DNA from: Inonotus obliquus | Taxonomy: Eukaryota > Basidiomycota > Agaricomycetes > Hymenochaetales > Hymenochaetaceae | Length of the DNA stretch: 64,000 bases | Direction: 5' to 3' | Assembly: GCA_032164295.1 (NCBI GenBank) | Contig: JAJHTX010000008.1 | Span: forward strand, 186,001 to 250,000 | Shown here: positions 1-12,185 of the stretch, in pieces | Position numbering within the stretch: the first letter of the stretch is position 1 | How the letters are laid out: each line of letters opens with the position of its first letter | Made by a program: the position numbers and the translations under genes | Notes under the pieces: model-generated | The model's database searches: none | What the model saw: the letters and a program-made list of their open reading frames with translations, nothing else | Told to the model about the DNA's origin: nothing

Positions 1-114
1 TGGCATTGGTACTATCGGACTAGGTGGGGGAGGCACTCCCTGTGCACGAGCTGCATGAGTTGAGGCACCATGAGAAGTAGGCTGCCTGCGATTATCTCCA
101 CGTGAACAGAATTA

Positions 115-300
115 ATGGAAGCCCTAGGATCAGCCTATTCAGTTTTATATGCACTTGGAATTAGCCATCGTGACCTTGCACCGAGAAACGTCCCAACGGG
201 GAGTTCAGAATTATTGATTTTACATCTAGCACCCTTCATCATTGCCCGGGAATACGAGCTGTTGGTTTATACATATTTAAATATATCCATCACTCAGTCC
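115..300 (+). pseudogene. Protein kinase (FunK1/PK-like) catalytic-loop fragment, left copy
   Basis: The reading frame begins with ISHRDLAPRN, a kinase HRD catalytic-loop motif. The right-arm copy continues into IIDF (kinase subdomain VII), but here a small deletion after the RN codons throws the frame, so the IIDF part is read out of frame. No N-lobe or C-lobe is present. It is a remnant carried by the inverted repeat. The kinase subfamily is inferred only from the common FunK1-like genes of such genomes. Confidence 0.6.
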
Positions 301-1030
301 TTGTTTAGATGAAGCAAAGTGACCGAGATGATGCAAGAGTGTCCGGCGCTGAAGTTGATGTGGGGAAGTCTCGTCGTCTCGTGTCGTGAAGCAGTGAGTT
401 CGTACTCGACATTCTGTTTACGTAATCGCTATATGGTCAATAAGTCTCCATTTCCTGTTGTAGCGAAATCCTGAGCCGCTGCTGCCTTGTAACAGTAACG
501 TATGTTGGGCGGGATATTAACGTCAAGGTAAAATCACCGTGGAGTCCATACTGAATAATTTCTGATTGACGAAGTCTCTACCACGTGACGGAAACTGCCC
601 ATGCGCGTTTCTGTTCAACCCTTCAGCGCACTTTGGCTCCTCCAGCGCGCGATGCTGCCGGCTGATCTGTCATTTCCTCCTGCTTGCTGCAGCCGACGTC
701 CCACGACCGTCAAAACTCGTGATTCGACGAGATAGGAGTGGCCAGGAGTAGAAAAATCTTATTTTGATGAACAAATAGGTAGGAATAGGGGAAACGACAA
801 GATCGGTGCACATCGTCAGTACGTACACAAATCCAAGATTATAGGATGTAACAGAAATGTTGAAAAGGTGTAGGAGGTTGGCCTAGGGATGGCGGTCCAG
901 CTATGAGATCCACCTACGCCCACGTGTATTTGTTTAACAAGCTACGAGCTAACCGCAATCTTCATCCATCTCTTTCTAACAGGCTCAGACAAGATCGCCT
1001 TGATGGAGATCGAAGGCTCAGATGGAAGAT

Positions 1031-1899
1031 TTAATTGTCATCCTCTTCCGCCCCATGGACCAATGTCTGAGAAGGCTGGGAAGGGCTCGGATCTCTCGTT
1101 GTTTCGTCCTCGTTCTCTTTACCCTTTTCATCGTGATTCGTATTCGTCAGAGCCTCCAATTTTTCGATTCTGACCATTTCTGCCTCGAGGATCCCAATAG
1201 CGCTTTCATCGACTTTATCCTGCCCTTTCAGAACGAAGAACATGAGCATCGCATTGACTTCGTCGGCATATCGCTCGTTGAATTGGTTGATGCGCTCATG
1301 GTGGAACACCACTACTCTCGCCCGGGCACGAACGTTCTTCTGCTTCCTATGGGTCCATCCACGGCCCCTCTTGTGGTACGCCTTTCGAATGCCTCTTTCC
1401 TCGGAATAGTCTTTTGCTGAGGGCGATCCGCTATCTAGAGAGCGTCCAAGACGGAACGTTAGTGTAAGCCTCGTATGCAGCCAATCCACCACTTACCCGT
1501 AATCGTTGCTTCGTTCTGGGGGCTACTGACATGTGACGGGCCCCGTGATTCCTCCTGTGGCTGGACGTCCACTAAAGGAAGGTTTTTTCAACAAGGATCC
1601 CATGAAGAGCTTGGAAATGGACACCTACGTCTTATTCTCTTACGTCCATGACTTGTGCAGTCTGCCGTAAGACTATCGATGGAGGGGGACCCTGTGGAGG
1701 ATGCCTTGCTCTCTGTACAGTTTTTTCGTTTGGGTGCACCAGTAGTTTTTGCTGCTCTGCCCGCGGCAGAGGCACGATCACTAGCGGCGCCTCGAGACGG
1801 ATCTGTACAGACCGCGGCGTCGACAGCGACGACAGGAGCTCCTTTGTTCGTATTTAAGTTGTCAGCGGCACGAGCACGCGATCTGGTGGTGACAGGCAT
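1031..1899 (-). CDS. Three-exon basic protein family, copy A (244 aa)
   Basis: Model: exons 1899-1644, 1571-1497 and 1434-1031 on the minus strand, joined by GTAAG...TAG introns. All junctions keep frame and give 244 codons plus stop. The N-terminus is VTTRSRARAADN, basic and Ala/Ser-rich; exon 3 holds GRGWTHRKQKN followed by a predicted helical stretch (HHERINQFNERYADEV) and an acidic tail ending EEDDN. No known domain was recognised; the basic clusters suggest a nuclear protein (inference). It is paralogous to copies B and C: exon 3 is nearly identical to C over its last ~110 residues, while exon 1 and most of exon 2 are more diverged. No disabling mutation is visible, so the copy looks functional. 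The shared promoter block lies upstream at 1972-2020. Confidence 0.75.
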
Positions 1900-1971
1900 G
1901 GCTGATTAGAGCAAGGTATGTCTGAAGGTTGGAGAGGGAGGCGGATAATGCTATTGATGAAAGGCGGGATG

Positions 1972-2020
1972 GTTGTGGTTGAATATTACGGGTTGTGGAT
2001 GAGCGAGTCCGCCTTTTGAA
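1972..2020 (-). promoter_or_regulatory. Shared family promoter block upstream of copy A
   Basis: On the minus strand this reads TTCAAAAGGCGGA (from 2020), then CTCATCCACA, then CAACCACAAC (to 1972), ending about 70 bp before the ATG at 1899. The same order and spacing occur upstream of copies B, C, D, F and, more loosely, E. An ACGTGACCG element lies just upstream. The role as a promoter is inferred from conservation between paralogs whose coding exons have diverged much more. Confidence 0.6.
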
Positions 2021-3160
2021 GGATGGCTAGAGTAACGGTCACGTTATGTTATGTGTTCAAGCAGGCCACAAACCGCTCACTTTTCGGAATCATTCTCTTC
2101 TGTTCCCTCTCTTGAACCCTCTGTGTGTTTATCATTTGTAATACATGCTTGGTTTCTTTGTTCGTGAATCTCCTCGTCATTTCGTTTAAGTAGGCACAGT
2201 TACAGGCCACTACTAGCTGACAAGATACGGTGACTGGTTGAACACTTTTCTTTGCGATGATTTATCCTCGGATACCGATACCAATTCAGCACCTCAATCT
2301 GTAGCCGTTAACCTCTCCTTCCCTTTCATGTTGTTACGTCCAAACTGGTGCAGCTGGACTCGGTATCATCCTCGTAGATCACTGGGAATGGTGCTGTATA
2401 GAGTGAGCACTCCTTCGAAATGAGATGGAACATCTTGAGTACTTCACTTCATAATTCAAACACTAACATTTGCGATTTCCCTCAGTTTTTCATTTTTCTG
2501 TGTTTCATTATCTTTAGTCTGATCTTCAATTTGATTGATTTCACTAGGTACCTGCCATCTTCGACTATTCAAGTTTCTTTAGTACTGTTTAGAATATTGC
2601 TTGCAAACTCCGTCGTATATTGTTATTAACAGGATTCAAGCCGTTGCTTTACAAGTTGGGGGACATTCAGCAACGCAGTCAGATATAAACATATTGGATT
2701 TCATGGTGCCCTTGACTCCATATACTTTGCATCCTTGCCCATTAGTATGAAGGGTCTTTGACTCCCCTTCTCAGGTCAAGAATCATTGTCAACTGCCAGT
2801 GCATTAACTTAACAGACACAATATGAAAGCCTCCCGACACTCCTTAGCGGAATCGGCAATTGAACTTACCACAAAGAAGTGATTTGTGCATTTCACCAAG
2901 TTTATCAGAACATGAGAGAATAATAGGACTTGAGTATAGGGTTGCCGAAGTCCGGTCCTGGACTGTGTGGACCGCAGTCCGGACACGGACCAAACCAACA
3001 GTCCAGTCCAGTTCAGGTCCGGTTCAGCTGAGGTCCAGTCCAGGTTGGTTCGGCCCTTGGTCCGGCTCCCTTCTGTTTTTCCGGACCGGGGTGGACCAGT
3101 CCGGACCTGGACTGGACCGGTTTGGCAGGTACGCAATAAGGTCCAAGTCGTTCACCGTTT

Positions 3161-3874
<714 letters not shown>

Positions 3875-3876
3875 TA

Positions 3877-4125
3877 ACTAACCTTCCACACGCCTTTCAT
3901 GTCAGGAGCAAATGCTTGTCCACCGAATCTACCTGCAATAATAAATTCGATTGACACCCAGATAACTTCGTTTGCAAGTGACGAAAGTTGGGCAACCATG
4001 CTGTTCACAGTTTCCTAACATTTCACCCTGCACATCTACATCGACAACCTTGGATAAGTTCCGTGTGCGACAGCCTTTGTGACTCACGAAATTGAGCACA
4101 CTTGGTTAGTGAGGTTGCTAAAACT
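3877..4125 (-). pseudogene. Fragment of a group III (NIK1/OS-1-type) histidine kinase HAMP repeat
   Basis: The minus strand encodes recognisable HAMP-repeat pieces (LTNQVCSIS, VTKAVAHG, VDVDVQGE and GGQA...PDMKGVW) of the poly-HAMP region of fungal group III histidine kinases. The frame is broken by small indels. It lies tail-to-tail, six bases from the deubiquitinase fragment, and the same junction recurs at 47860-47866. A better preserved copy, with one open 82-residue frame, is at 47877-48125. Confidence 0.75.
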
Positions 4126-4449
4126 TCGACAGTGTGCATGGTAAACCAAATATTCACAGAATATTGGAATTAACAATAATACATCTGGTCCAGGTCCGGA
4201 CCAGGGTCGGACCTGGACCGAACCAAATGTCCAGTCCAAGTGTGGTCCGCCAGCCGTCCAGTCCTGGTCCATACAAAGAGCTGGAAAGTGGACCGGTCCG
4301 GTTCGAGGTCCAGGCAAAAGTGACTGGACCGGACTTCGGCAACCCTACAAGAGTAAGGAGAATGGTTGGTTCAAGATGGTTGGTTCAAGTGAGTCCCTGG
4401 TATGAGAAGTACTAGCTGGGGAAACACCCATGCTCTTGTATGGTGATTA

Positions 4450-5103
4450 TAGGGCTCCGCAGCATATCTTATAAGATACACGCGGATATTTTCAGTCGCA
4501 TCCGCATCTGGGCGGATATATACGCCCGAATATTTCATGGCTGCTATCAGATCCGGTTCTGCACGTATCTTATAAGGCGTATCCGGCATATCCGCGACCA
4601 AGGTTGATAATATACTTACAGAGCAAAAAAATGGCCCAGGACCTTCCAACGTGCACATAACGAAGTGCTGTCGGTACTTTTGGGACAATACAACATCAAC
4701 GAATGGTCAACATGGTGATCAGTGAAGGTCCAAATGTGTAATCTCGCCGTCACCCAACCTGATTCTTGGCAGTAATGACTGACTAATCATTTTATAGGGT
4801 TCGATTACTTGATACGGCACGGAAACTAGTGAAAGGAACGCAAACCCTGGCTTACGAAAGGTTTTGGCTCTTTGGAGGGACATTCGACTAATCAAATTCC
4901 ATGTATTTCATCATTGATTCGACATCCTTGAGCCCCCCAGGGTAGATGCCGTATAAGCGCAGATACGGCGGATTTTCAATGTCATATCCGGTTCCGCGCG
5001 TATATATCCGCCGGATATTTGCCCTCCAAAACTCATCCGCATCCGGGCGGATAGCGGATCCGGCGTATCTTATCCGGGATATCCGATCCGCTGCGGAGCC
5101 CTA
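4450..5103. mobile_element. hAT-like MITE (TIR TAGGGCTCCGCAG)
   Basis: The 13-bp inverted termini TAGGGCTCCGCAG and CTGCGGAGCCCTA enclose 654 bp rich in ATCCGG/GCGGATA motifs near both ends. The 7-bp repeat ATGGTGA flanks it (4440-4446 and 5104-5110), with three extra bases between it and the left terminus. There is no coding capacity. The terminus differs by one base from that of the hAT element at 48722, so it is probably a deletion derivative of a related element. Confidence 0.7.
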
Positions 5104-5672
5104 ATGGTGAATGATTGACCGACCGGTAGGGAATTCTATAAGTGCGACCTAAGCTTACAACAAACGTTGTCTGCGACGGTCACAGCCGATCACCTATTTG
5201 TATAATCACATCATGAGTCTGTCGGAGATTGAATCGAAGCCATATACTGAAACCCACAAACAAGTACAAACAATTGGGGACCGCGAACATGCGAACGCGG
5301 TGCTTCGCCAGCGAGACAGATCATACTGCATTCATTCAATGTCTTCTGATACTCGCGTAGTCCATACCTCTTCCCTCTGCCCTCGGTGTAGAAGCACTCA
5401 CGCCTCTGCGCATACAAGTTCGTGGGTAGTACACCAGAGGTATCTCACCGCGGTGTTCATGTCCGCATATCAGCATCAGCAATGTATGATGTCAACTTTA
5501 TACGTCCCTAAATTGAACTCGTACATAGAAGTAATTGCTGGTAAACATTACGAGTAACTTTGGTTTCATAATTTGGGTATTACTTAAGAAGAACAAATAC
5601 GTTACAATAATTTCTCCATTCTATTCAAGCAATCAAGAGTTGAAAGGAAGAATTTGAAAATCCATTTCTCTA

Positions 5673-7149
5673 TCAGGCAGCGGGCGAAGTCGCGGTCGCT
5701 GCGAAACCGCTGTTCTTGGCTTTCTCCAGATCATATCCCTGCTGTGACAATGTAACGTTGTCCTGGGAGGCCCTCGGAGTACCCTTGACAGTCTTGCGAC
5801 CATCCTCGATATGGGGCAACAAGAAACCGGGATGCAAAAAGTTGATCGTATACATGGCTAATACGATCATTCCTCCGTCCAAGACATCTTTTGAGGCTAT
5901 GTTAGCATACGAGTGGAATGAAGAGTAAAACAGTACAGACTGAAGTAGACTTCGGTTTGAATGATACGGCCCGTCCAACCCTCAGCCAGTTCTAGTGTCC
6001 GGTAAATTGCGCTGAAGAAACAGAAAGTAAGGTCTAAACGCGCGACGGACTAGAACGCTGGGCTTACCGGATGAATAAACATGTGGTGCTCAACAGTAGA
6101 CCGAACACCATAAGATGTAGCCGCCGATCAAAGTCTCTTCTAACTCCATCGACGCCCTTGCGAACTGGCTTGTCCGTAAGGTAGCGATAGAAGAACTCAG
6201 ATCCTAACATTGTATAGAGCGTTATGGCGGCTAGCATTGTATAGAGTCAGAGCGTGTGCAGTGCGAAGCATTGCGAGACTAAGCTGACCTAGCTGTAGAA
6301 CAATTCCTCCAAGCATCACATTGCCACCCCTGATGGGAAACTACTAAGCATATAAAAATATACGCGAGAATATGTTCACTTACGTTGATGGGTCGCCACC
6401 CGTCTGTGAAGCGGAAGAAGCAGAGGCGCCTCCCACAGCCTGTACTATAAGTGCAGCCATGTCCTGTAACTTTGTTAGAGCGCCTGAGGCTAGAAAGCAA
6501 ATGGGTATACTCACGGCGGTTAAGAAAACGATGGTATCTAAACACGCAGGGTGATAAAATGTCAAGAGACTATCTGGAACGAAAGATGGGACGGTGAAGA
6601 CGTACACCATTTAGGTGATAGGCGGCTGTACTGCGCTCCGAGATGAGCAATTATCAGACCAAGTATTACAAAATTTGCCGCCAGGAGAGGTGTCGGAGCT
6701 ATGATAGTGCAACAAATTCTGCAACAGGGGCGCAACGCTCAACTGTCTGTAACTTCGAATATACATCAAAAGAGACAACGCACTGCATGAGGTATGGGTC
6801 CAGTAAACCGGCGAGGTACGTCTGACTCGACCACAGGCGGCCAACCCAACCAATAACCTCACCAAGACCAGCGAGAACAGCGGTGGGGATCAACCACCAT
6901 ATCTTGAAGTAGATTGCCTGTGTGAGGTGGATAACTATGGTAAAAAGTAATCTGGTCAAATACAGTCTTTGACGCGATTCCATGGAACTTACTCGTCGAG
7001 ATTGCAAATAGCACGATAAAGAGTATGCAGATCCACATCGTCGGGATGAACCCATACAGCAAGTCACTTTGGGTAACGCCTTCAGGAAGATCCTTGATCA
7101 AAACGATGTCAGCATGGAACCCCACGAAGCGATAGGAACCACATACCAT
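5673..7149 (-). CDS. RTA1-domain (lipid-translocating exporter family) membrane protein, 340 aa
   Basis: Nine exons on the minus strand (7149-6993, 6934-6784, 6718-6606, 6537-6515, 6463-6384, 6329-6289, 6230-6068, 6011-5941, 5896-5673) join in frame to 340 codons plus stop. Family signatures appear in order: YGFIPTMW, IWWLIPTAVLAGLGEVIGW, GRLWSS, TIIAPTPLLAANFVILG, LGAQYSRLSPK, DMAALIVQAVGG, GGNVMLGG, YRYLTDKPVR, RTLELAEGW and VLDGGMIVLA. RTA1 proteins are seven-helix plasma-membrane proteins linked to lipid-asymmetry stress and drug or sterol resistance; the substrate cannot be told here. Exon 4 is only 23 nt. The start at 7149 is the first ATG in frame and leaves a short N-terminus. The gene looks intact. 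Confidence 0.9.
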
Positions 7150-8973
7150 ATTGACAGAGAAGGAATGAGATTAGCGAGGTAGGAGCAGAAAAGTAGGACA
7201 GGAGAGCGGCTCTGATTGAGCCTTTCACGAGTGGCCATAATTTATACGGGCGTCGTGCGGTAAGTACTACACAGCGCAGTAAGGGGAACAAGACTTTAAT
7301 CAAGAAACGTTTAATATTCCGAGACCTGCGCCAAGATGTCGATCGACCTCGATTCGGTTGCGCCGTTGACGCATTGTGGGCGAGCGTGTAATTCCGTTAA
7401 CGAGAATCAGTCCAAATTTCCTTTTTCGGGGGTGGATCAGCCGCACTATTGTCCGACTGCGCACTTCGACGCGATGCGCAGCGCAGCAAAACTCAGACGG
7501 TTCCGTGAACCGCCTGACATAATCCTACCGGTTAGTTCTCGGCGGGGTGGCTTCCAGCTGTTCGGGGCTGTGCACAACCCTCGTCTGTGACCAGCCCCGC
7601 CAGCGTACTTATCCGTCCCAACACAACCAATGCTTGACTTGTCATTTGACATGCCACGCAAGTACACTCTACACACCCATACATCGCTTTTACTGACAAC
7701 AACAAGTATATCAACGATGCGCTCCGCAGAGCAAGCGCAGCATACAAATGCAAGAACGCAAAATCTAGCCAGTGGACGAAGGCGACTCGCGTCTATTCAG
7801 ATGAATAGACAAGGATACACAATCCAGGTGTCTTGGGCATGGATGATCGTTTAATCTCACTCGTCCGACACTAGCCAACCCAACCCGCAAGTTTTAATGG
7901 TGGATCCTCAATGTCAGTGCCCGCTTATTTTCTGAATCGCAACAAACGTACTGCTCTTGAGTTCAACGCTCAGTCGAAGCTGCTACCTAGTTTGCCAGGA
8001 AAGAGAAGCTCGTTTTCTCCATTGATAACTTCAGTGTAGCAGACTTGCACAGCCCTGCTGCTAGTAACGGTGCCATTGACACCTTGCATTCAGTTCCGCA
8101 GCCTCTACGGACGCAAACGGTCGACTGTGCAAACTCTTAGCAAAGTCTTAGCATAACTATGAGAAACGTAACCTACATACATTTTGGTCAACCTTGACCA
8201 CTACTGCTTGAGCCTGAAATTGGTCCCCTAGTTGCCTGAATCGACTGCGGCAAGATGTGATTATGTGATGTAGGCATCCTGCAGCATGGCATCGTGTTGA
8301 CTGAACGTAGACGTGATAGCGGAAGACGAATATCTGCATATACCAGCGCTTCTGAAAATTTCATGTCAGCGAAAGGAAACCTAGTAGACTAACGTACGCA
8401 GAACAGAGCAACTGACCCACCACGTCGTACTACTCATATTAAATAATTTGAATGAGATAATGAGATAATGTAATCAAGTCACACCATGTGACTGTTACAA
8501 ATAATGCACCTGTGAAGATGAGATGCCGTCACTTTTACTGACTTACTCATCACGAACAGCGGTCAATGATATGGAAAGACTTTGCACTCACGATGTCGGA
8601 ATACCGCCGTCGCATCACGCCAGAACGAATCCTCTATCGAAACCGTCGTCGTCGTCGTCGTAAAGCCTAAGAAGTTCGCCTGACTATTCGTAATGTACCG
8701 TTGTGTCTTGATCCCGTTGGAGACACATCTCGCGGCGCAAAGCTAGTTGGTCAACGAGTTGTGGTGATCAACACTTATTACAATGCGGGGTTGATGCTCA
8801 TTGAAGGTGAGTGCACTGAAGAAAGCGAGATATGAAGCGGAAAATCAAAATAGAACCTCGGAGGAGCACCGCGAATACCAGTATCGATATCTCGAACTCC
8901 GGATCCGCGCGCCGAGCGGTATTCTAAGACGCGTACGGTCTGGGCTCATTCTCGGTGTCATATTCATTATCTG
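7150..8973. other. No gene recognised (1.8 kb)
   Basis: This is the upstream region of the RTA1-like gene and the approach to the tandem duplication. Only short reading frames are present. There is a CGT trinucleotide run at about 8643-8661. A short Arg-rich frame starting near 8592 runs through it and stops soon after. A frame ending VVVINTYYNAGLMLIE just before a GTGAGT (about 8808) could be an exon, but no partner exon or family was recognised. Confidence 0.5.
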
Positions 8974-9269
8974 CACCCTTCGTGCGACGCTCACTTGTCC
9001 GCATCTATTACTCATTCAATTTCAATTATCTTGAATTTCCGGTTCACACAGAACCATTAATTAAATGTGTAAGCGGCAGCAATTGTTGTATTTCTAATAG
9101 ATAGCAGGATTTGACTATTTAAAGGAAAGGAAGGCGACAGAAAGAAGGCGGATGGCGCGAACTGACGCAATAGGAATAGTGTAATGTACTTATAAACTCC
9201 TGTATAGTTGGATTACTCATGACCCAGTCGCCGAGTTACGAAGAGTAAGCAGCTGAGTCGTCTGGTGGG

Positions 9270-9275
9270 TATAAA
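9270..9275 (+). promoter_or_regulatory. TATA box of oxygenase gene 1
   Basis: TATAAA in the context GTGGGTATAAATTCGA lies 107 bp upstream of the ATG at 9382. It is conserved in the duplicate at 12082-12087. A promoter role is inferred from position and conservation. Confidence 0.5.
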
Positions 9276-9381
9276 TTCGAGAAGAAGGTGCTTTGACCTA
9301 CAGACATCAATCAGCTCTTCGACTCTGACTCTTGAATATCTTTCGTCTTTCGTCTTATCTTTGAATCAGCAAGGGGAACAA

Positions 9382-10286
9382 ATGGCTTCAGCAGCGGTCC
9401 AACTCCCCCGCGACGTCTCTACCACACTCAACTACTTCAAACCGGCCGACGAAGCTCCTTACTTCTATTCCCCCAGTATCGAGCCACCTGAGGGCAAACC
9501 TCGAAGTAACATCAATACCGAACCTCATCCAGCTGTCATTCATGACGTTCGTGGCAAGGAGCACACAGTCGGTCTCGACAAAACAGGTTTCGAATTCGTT
9601 AAACACAAAAGCGAAGAAACGGAATTTGTTGATGAAGAAAGGATCAAGAGCGTTTATTATAAAGAAGTAGAGGAGTTGCTGAAGAAAGCTACGGGAGGGA
9701 AGAGGGTTTATATTTTTGATCATACTATAAGGTGTGTAAGCGTATCGGAGGGGTATCAAAGATATAGGTTCTGACAATGTTGGCATTTACTAGACGGAAC
9801 TACGGAGACCAGCCGGACACAGGCAAGCCAGACATCCGCGGCCCCGCTCTGCGTGTTCACATCGACCAATCCTTCCGCGCATCTGTTAACCGCGTGCACT
9901 ACCACCTAGGACCAGAAGCCGAGCGTCTCCTCAAAGGTCGCGTCCGTCTCATAAACGTCTGGCGTCCGATCGCCAACCCAGTCTCCCACCACCCACTCGG
10001 AGTAGCAGATTACCGGACCCTCGACACCGACGATTTAGTCCCGACATCACTTATCTACCCAAATCGCGTCGGGGAAACGTTATCGGTCAAGTACAATCCG
10101 AAGTTGACTTGGTATTATTTAAGTCATCAAACTCCGGAGGAGATTACTTTGATAAAGTGCTTTGATTCGTTGGAGGATAAGGCGAGGTTGACTCCTCACT
10201 CGGCCTTTGAGGATGTTACGGATCCGGCCGACGCTCCTCCGAGACAGTCGATTGAGGTTAGGACTCTTGTGTTTGACGAAGAGTGA
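9382..10286 (+). CDS. CmcJ/AsaB-family oxygenase-like protein, copy 1 (280 aa)
   Basis: Two exons (9382-9731 and 9794-10286) joined over a GTGTGT...TAG intron give 280 codons. Motifs fit the fungal CmcJ/NvfI/AsaB family (non-haem iron hydroxylase/desaturase-like enzymes of secondary metabolism): LNYFKPADEAP, VIHDVRGKE, DKTGFEFVKH, YIFDHTIRR, HIDQS, INVWRPI, PLGVADYRT, DLVPTSLIYP and TWYYLSHQTPEE, then IKCFDS and RTPHSAF-like and EVRTLVF ends. The substrate is unknown. No backbone synthase lies nearby, so a metabolite cluster is not supported by this window. The start was chosen at MASAAVQLP because copy 2 begins at the equivalent ATG. Intact. Confidence 0.88.
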
Positions 10287-11024
10287 AGAGCGGGGGATCC
10301 TCTGCAGAATGGCGAGGCGAGGTTGGAATGACTGCGATGTGTTTCCTATGCAAACCGACTGTTTCGTAAATGAGCTTGTTTGTCCGGAAGCTTCTGAAAA
10401 AGTATGTACTATGCCAGCATTGACGCATGGTTCCATAGAAATAAATCGAGTGGTGCCTTTTGAAATATATGGACTTGGCTCCTTGATCCTTGATACGTTA
10501 ATTTCTCAACTCACCTACTATTTTGGAGAAGTCCATTAGGCTCCAATATGTATTGGACTTCCAGTATGTCCACACCAAAGACATGGTTTTGGCGACGAAG
10601 GCTTCAAAAGCACTCTCGCGATAGCAGAATCACTTCAATCCCTCTCCAACGGGGGCCGGAGCTAATACCTGTTGGCATGTTTGAGCTATCCTTGAACTTC
10701 ACTTCCCTGTATGTAGCACATGGCATAATGATTTTGAATTTCATTCAAGTCGTTTTCTGAGGGTTGGGAAAAAAGGTTTTCTGTGTTACGTAATAAAGAT
10801 AGTGTGAGTAATTGATACCCGATTTGCAAAGATTCTGACTCCGACTCTTGAACGAACGAACCGGATGCGACGCGCTGCTGGCCCCTCATTGCTCGACAAC
10901 CACATTCTTTCGCACTCAACCACTCTCTTTTACTTACTCTTTCCTTTCCTCTCAAATTCTGCCGAGTTATCGTGCACTAATACACTTATAGCTGCTCTGT
11001 TGTCTTGTCAGTCTCCCAGTCAGG

Positions 11025-11793
11025 GTTCTTGCCACGATACATACGACCGTCACATTTCTGTATACGATCGCTGCATATCCGTATCCCGCTTGAAAATGAA
11101 GAGTATGGTGTAAAGTACGTGTTGTATGCGTGATGAACGTGACTTTTACGCGCATATCCACTTTCGAGCCCTGCACGGTAAAACCTGGATCAGACGAAAG
11201 TAACCATTCATCCATCGCAAGTTGTTTAGCTCGTCCTGAGAGCGGGACAATACTTCATAACCTCACTGATTTGGATGGAGAGGCAGGTGGCTTTGACCTC
11301 TCCTTCCGTGCGCTGGAAGACAGAGACCACGCAATGAATAGTCTGACGGATCGGACACTCGATGACTTGACCAGCGTTGTTTCGAATAGCAAGAGTTTGA
11401 CTACAGAATGGGGTGATAGAATGCGCACTGGCTGCGCTTCAAGAATTCAGCTTGAACCTGGCAGTTCAATGAGGTCTTCGCCTTCGCGCTGACCAAATTT
11501 CCCAACAGTTCGATGTGCGAATCTCGGTTCGGATGGTCTCTCAGACAGTTAAAATGACTTGTCAAGGGGAGAGGAATTGTGGCAGGAGGATCAACCCGTC
11601 CAGGAGGCATGATGAGCGAGTTGCACTGATAAGGGAAGGGAGGGTGGGTGAAATTTGCGATGAGGAGCGATGAGGACTGCTAGTTATGAGGTGACGCGTC
11701 GAAGGTGGTGGTAGGAAAGAAAAGCTTCGGCTTCTTCCGTCACCTTCGACGCAGACCTAAATCTTTGGTCTGACTAGTCACACCGAAGATTGT
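11025..11793. other. Spacer between the tandem duplicates, no gene assigned
   Basis: It holds a plus-strand frame at 11130-11492 and a minus-strand frame at 11401-11610, neither with a recognised family and neither repeated after unit 2. The inverted pair GACGCGTCGAAGGTG (about 11694) and CACCTTCGACGC (about 11741) could form a hairpin. The right end merges into unit 2. Confidence 0.4.
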
Positions 11794-12081
11794 CACCTTC
11801 GTGCGACGCTCCGCATCTATTACTCATTCAATTTCAATTATCTTGAATTTCCGGTTCACACAGAACCATTAATTAAATGTGTAAGCGGTAGCAATTGTTG
11901 TATTTCTAATAGATAGCAGGATTTGACTATTTAAAGGAAAGGAAGGCGACAGAAAGAAGGCGGATGGCGCGAACTGACGCAATAGGAATAGTGTAATGTA
12001 CTTATAAACTCCTGTATAGTTGGATTACTCATGACCCAGTCGCCGAGTTACGAAGAGTAAGCAGCTGAGTCGTCTGGTGGG

Positions 12082-12087
12082 TATAAA
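12082..12087 (+). promoter_or_regulatory. TATA box of oxygenase gene 2
   Basis: TATAAA in the context GTGGGTATAAATTCGA lies 99 bp upstream of the ATG at 12186 and is equivalent to 9270-9275. Confidence 0.5.
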
Positions 12088-12185
12088 TTCGAGGGAGAAG
12101 AAGGTGCTTTGACCTCCATCAATCAGCTCTTCGACTCTGACTCTTGAATATTCCTGACTTTCATCTTTCGTCTTATCGGAAACAA

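Larger units (their letters stand above)
1..2890. repeat. Left arm of a ~2.9-kb inverted repeat
   Basis: This segment reads as the reverse complement of 22110-25000. Positions 1 to about 2330 align almost base for base, including gene A against gene C, their flanks and the kinase fragment. From about 2330 to 2890 the match continues in patches with more substitutions and indels. The arm may extend left beyond the window, because base 1 is already inside the match. Seen by direct comparison of the two stretches; no identity score was computed. Confidence 0.9.
8974..11024. repeat. Tandem segmental duplication, unit 1
   Basis: From about 8974 (CACCCTTCGTGCGACG) to 11024 this matches 11794-13862 in the same orientation, including the whole oxygenase gene, its TATA region and about 750 bp of 3' flank. 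Differences are scattered substitutions and small indels. The two units are separated by about 770 bp of unrelated sequence. Confidence 0.85.

Noticed and set aside
1022..1420. Plus-strand 132-codon frame, repeated on the minus strand at 23568-23966
   Set aside because: It is the antisense of exon 3 of copies A and C; its conservation follows from the coding strand.
8801..9034. Small gene before the first oxygenase copy
   Set aside because: The frame is short, only part of it is in the duplicated unit, and it has no recognised family or upstream promoter signal.
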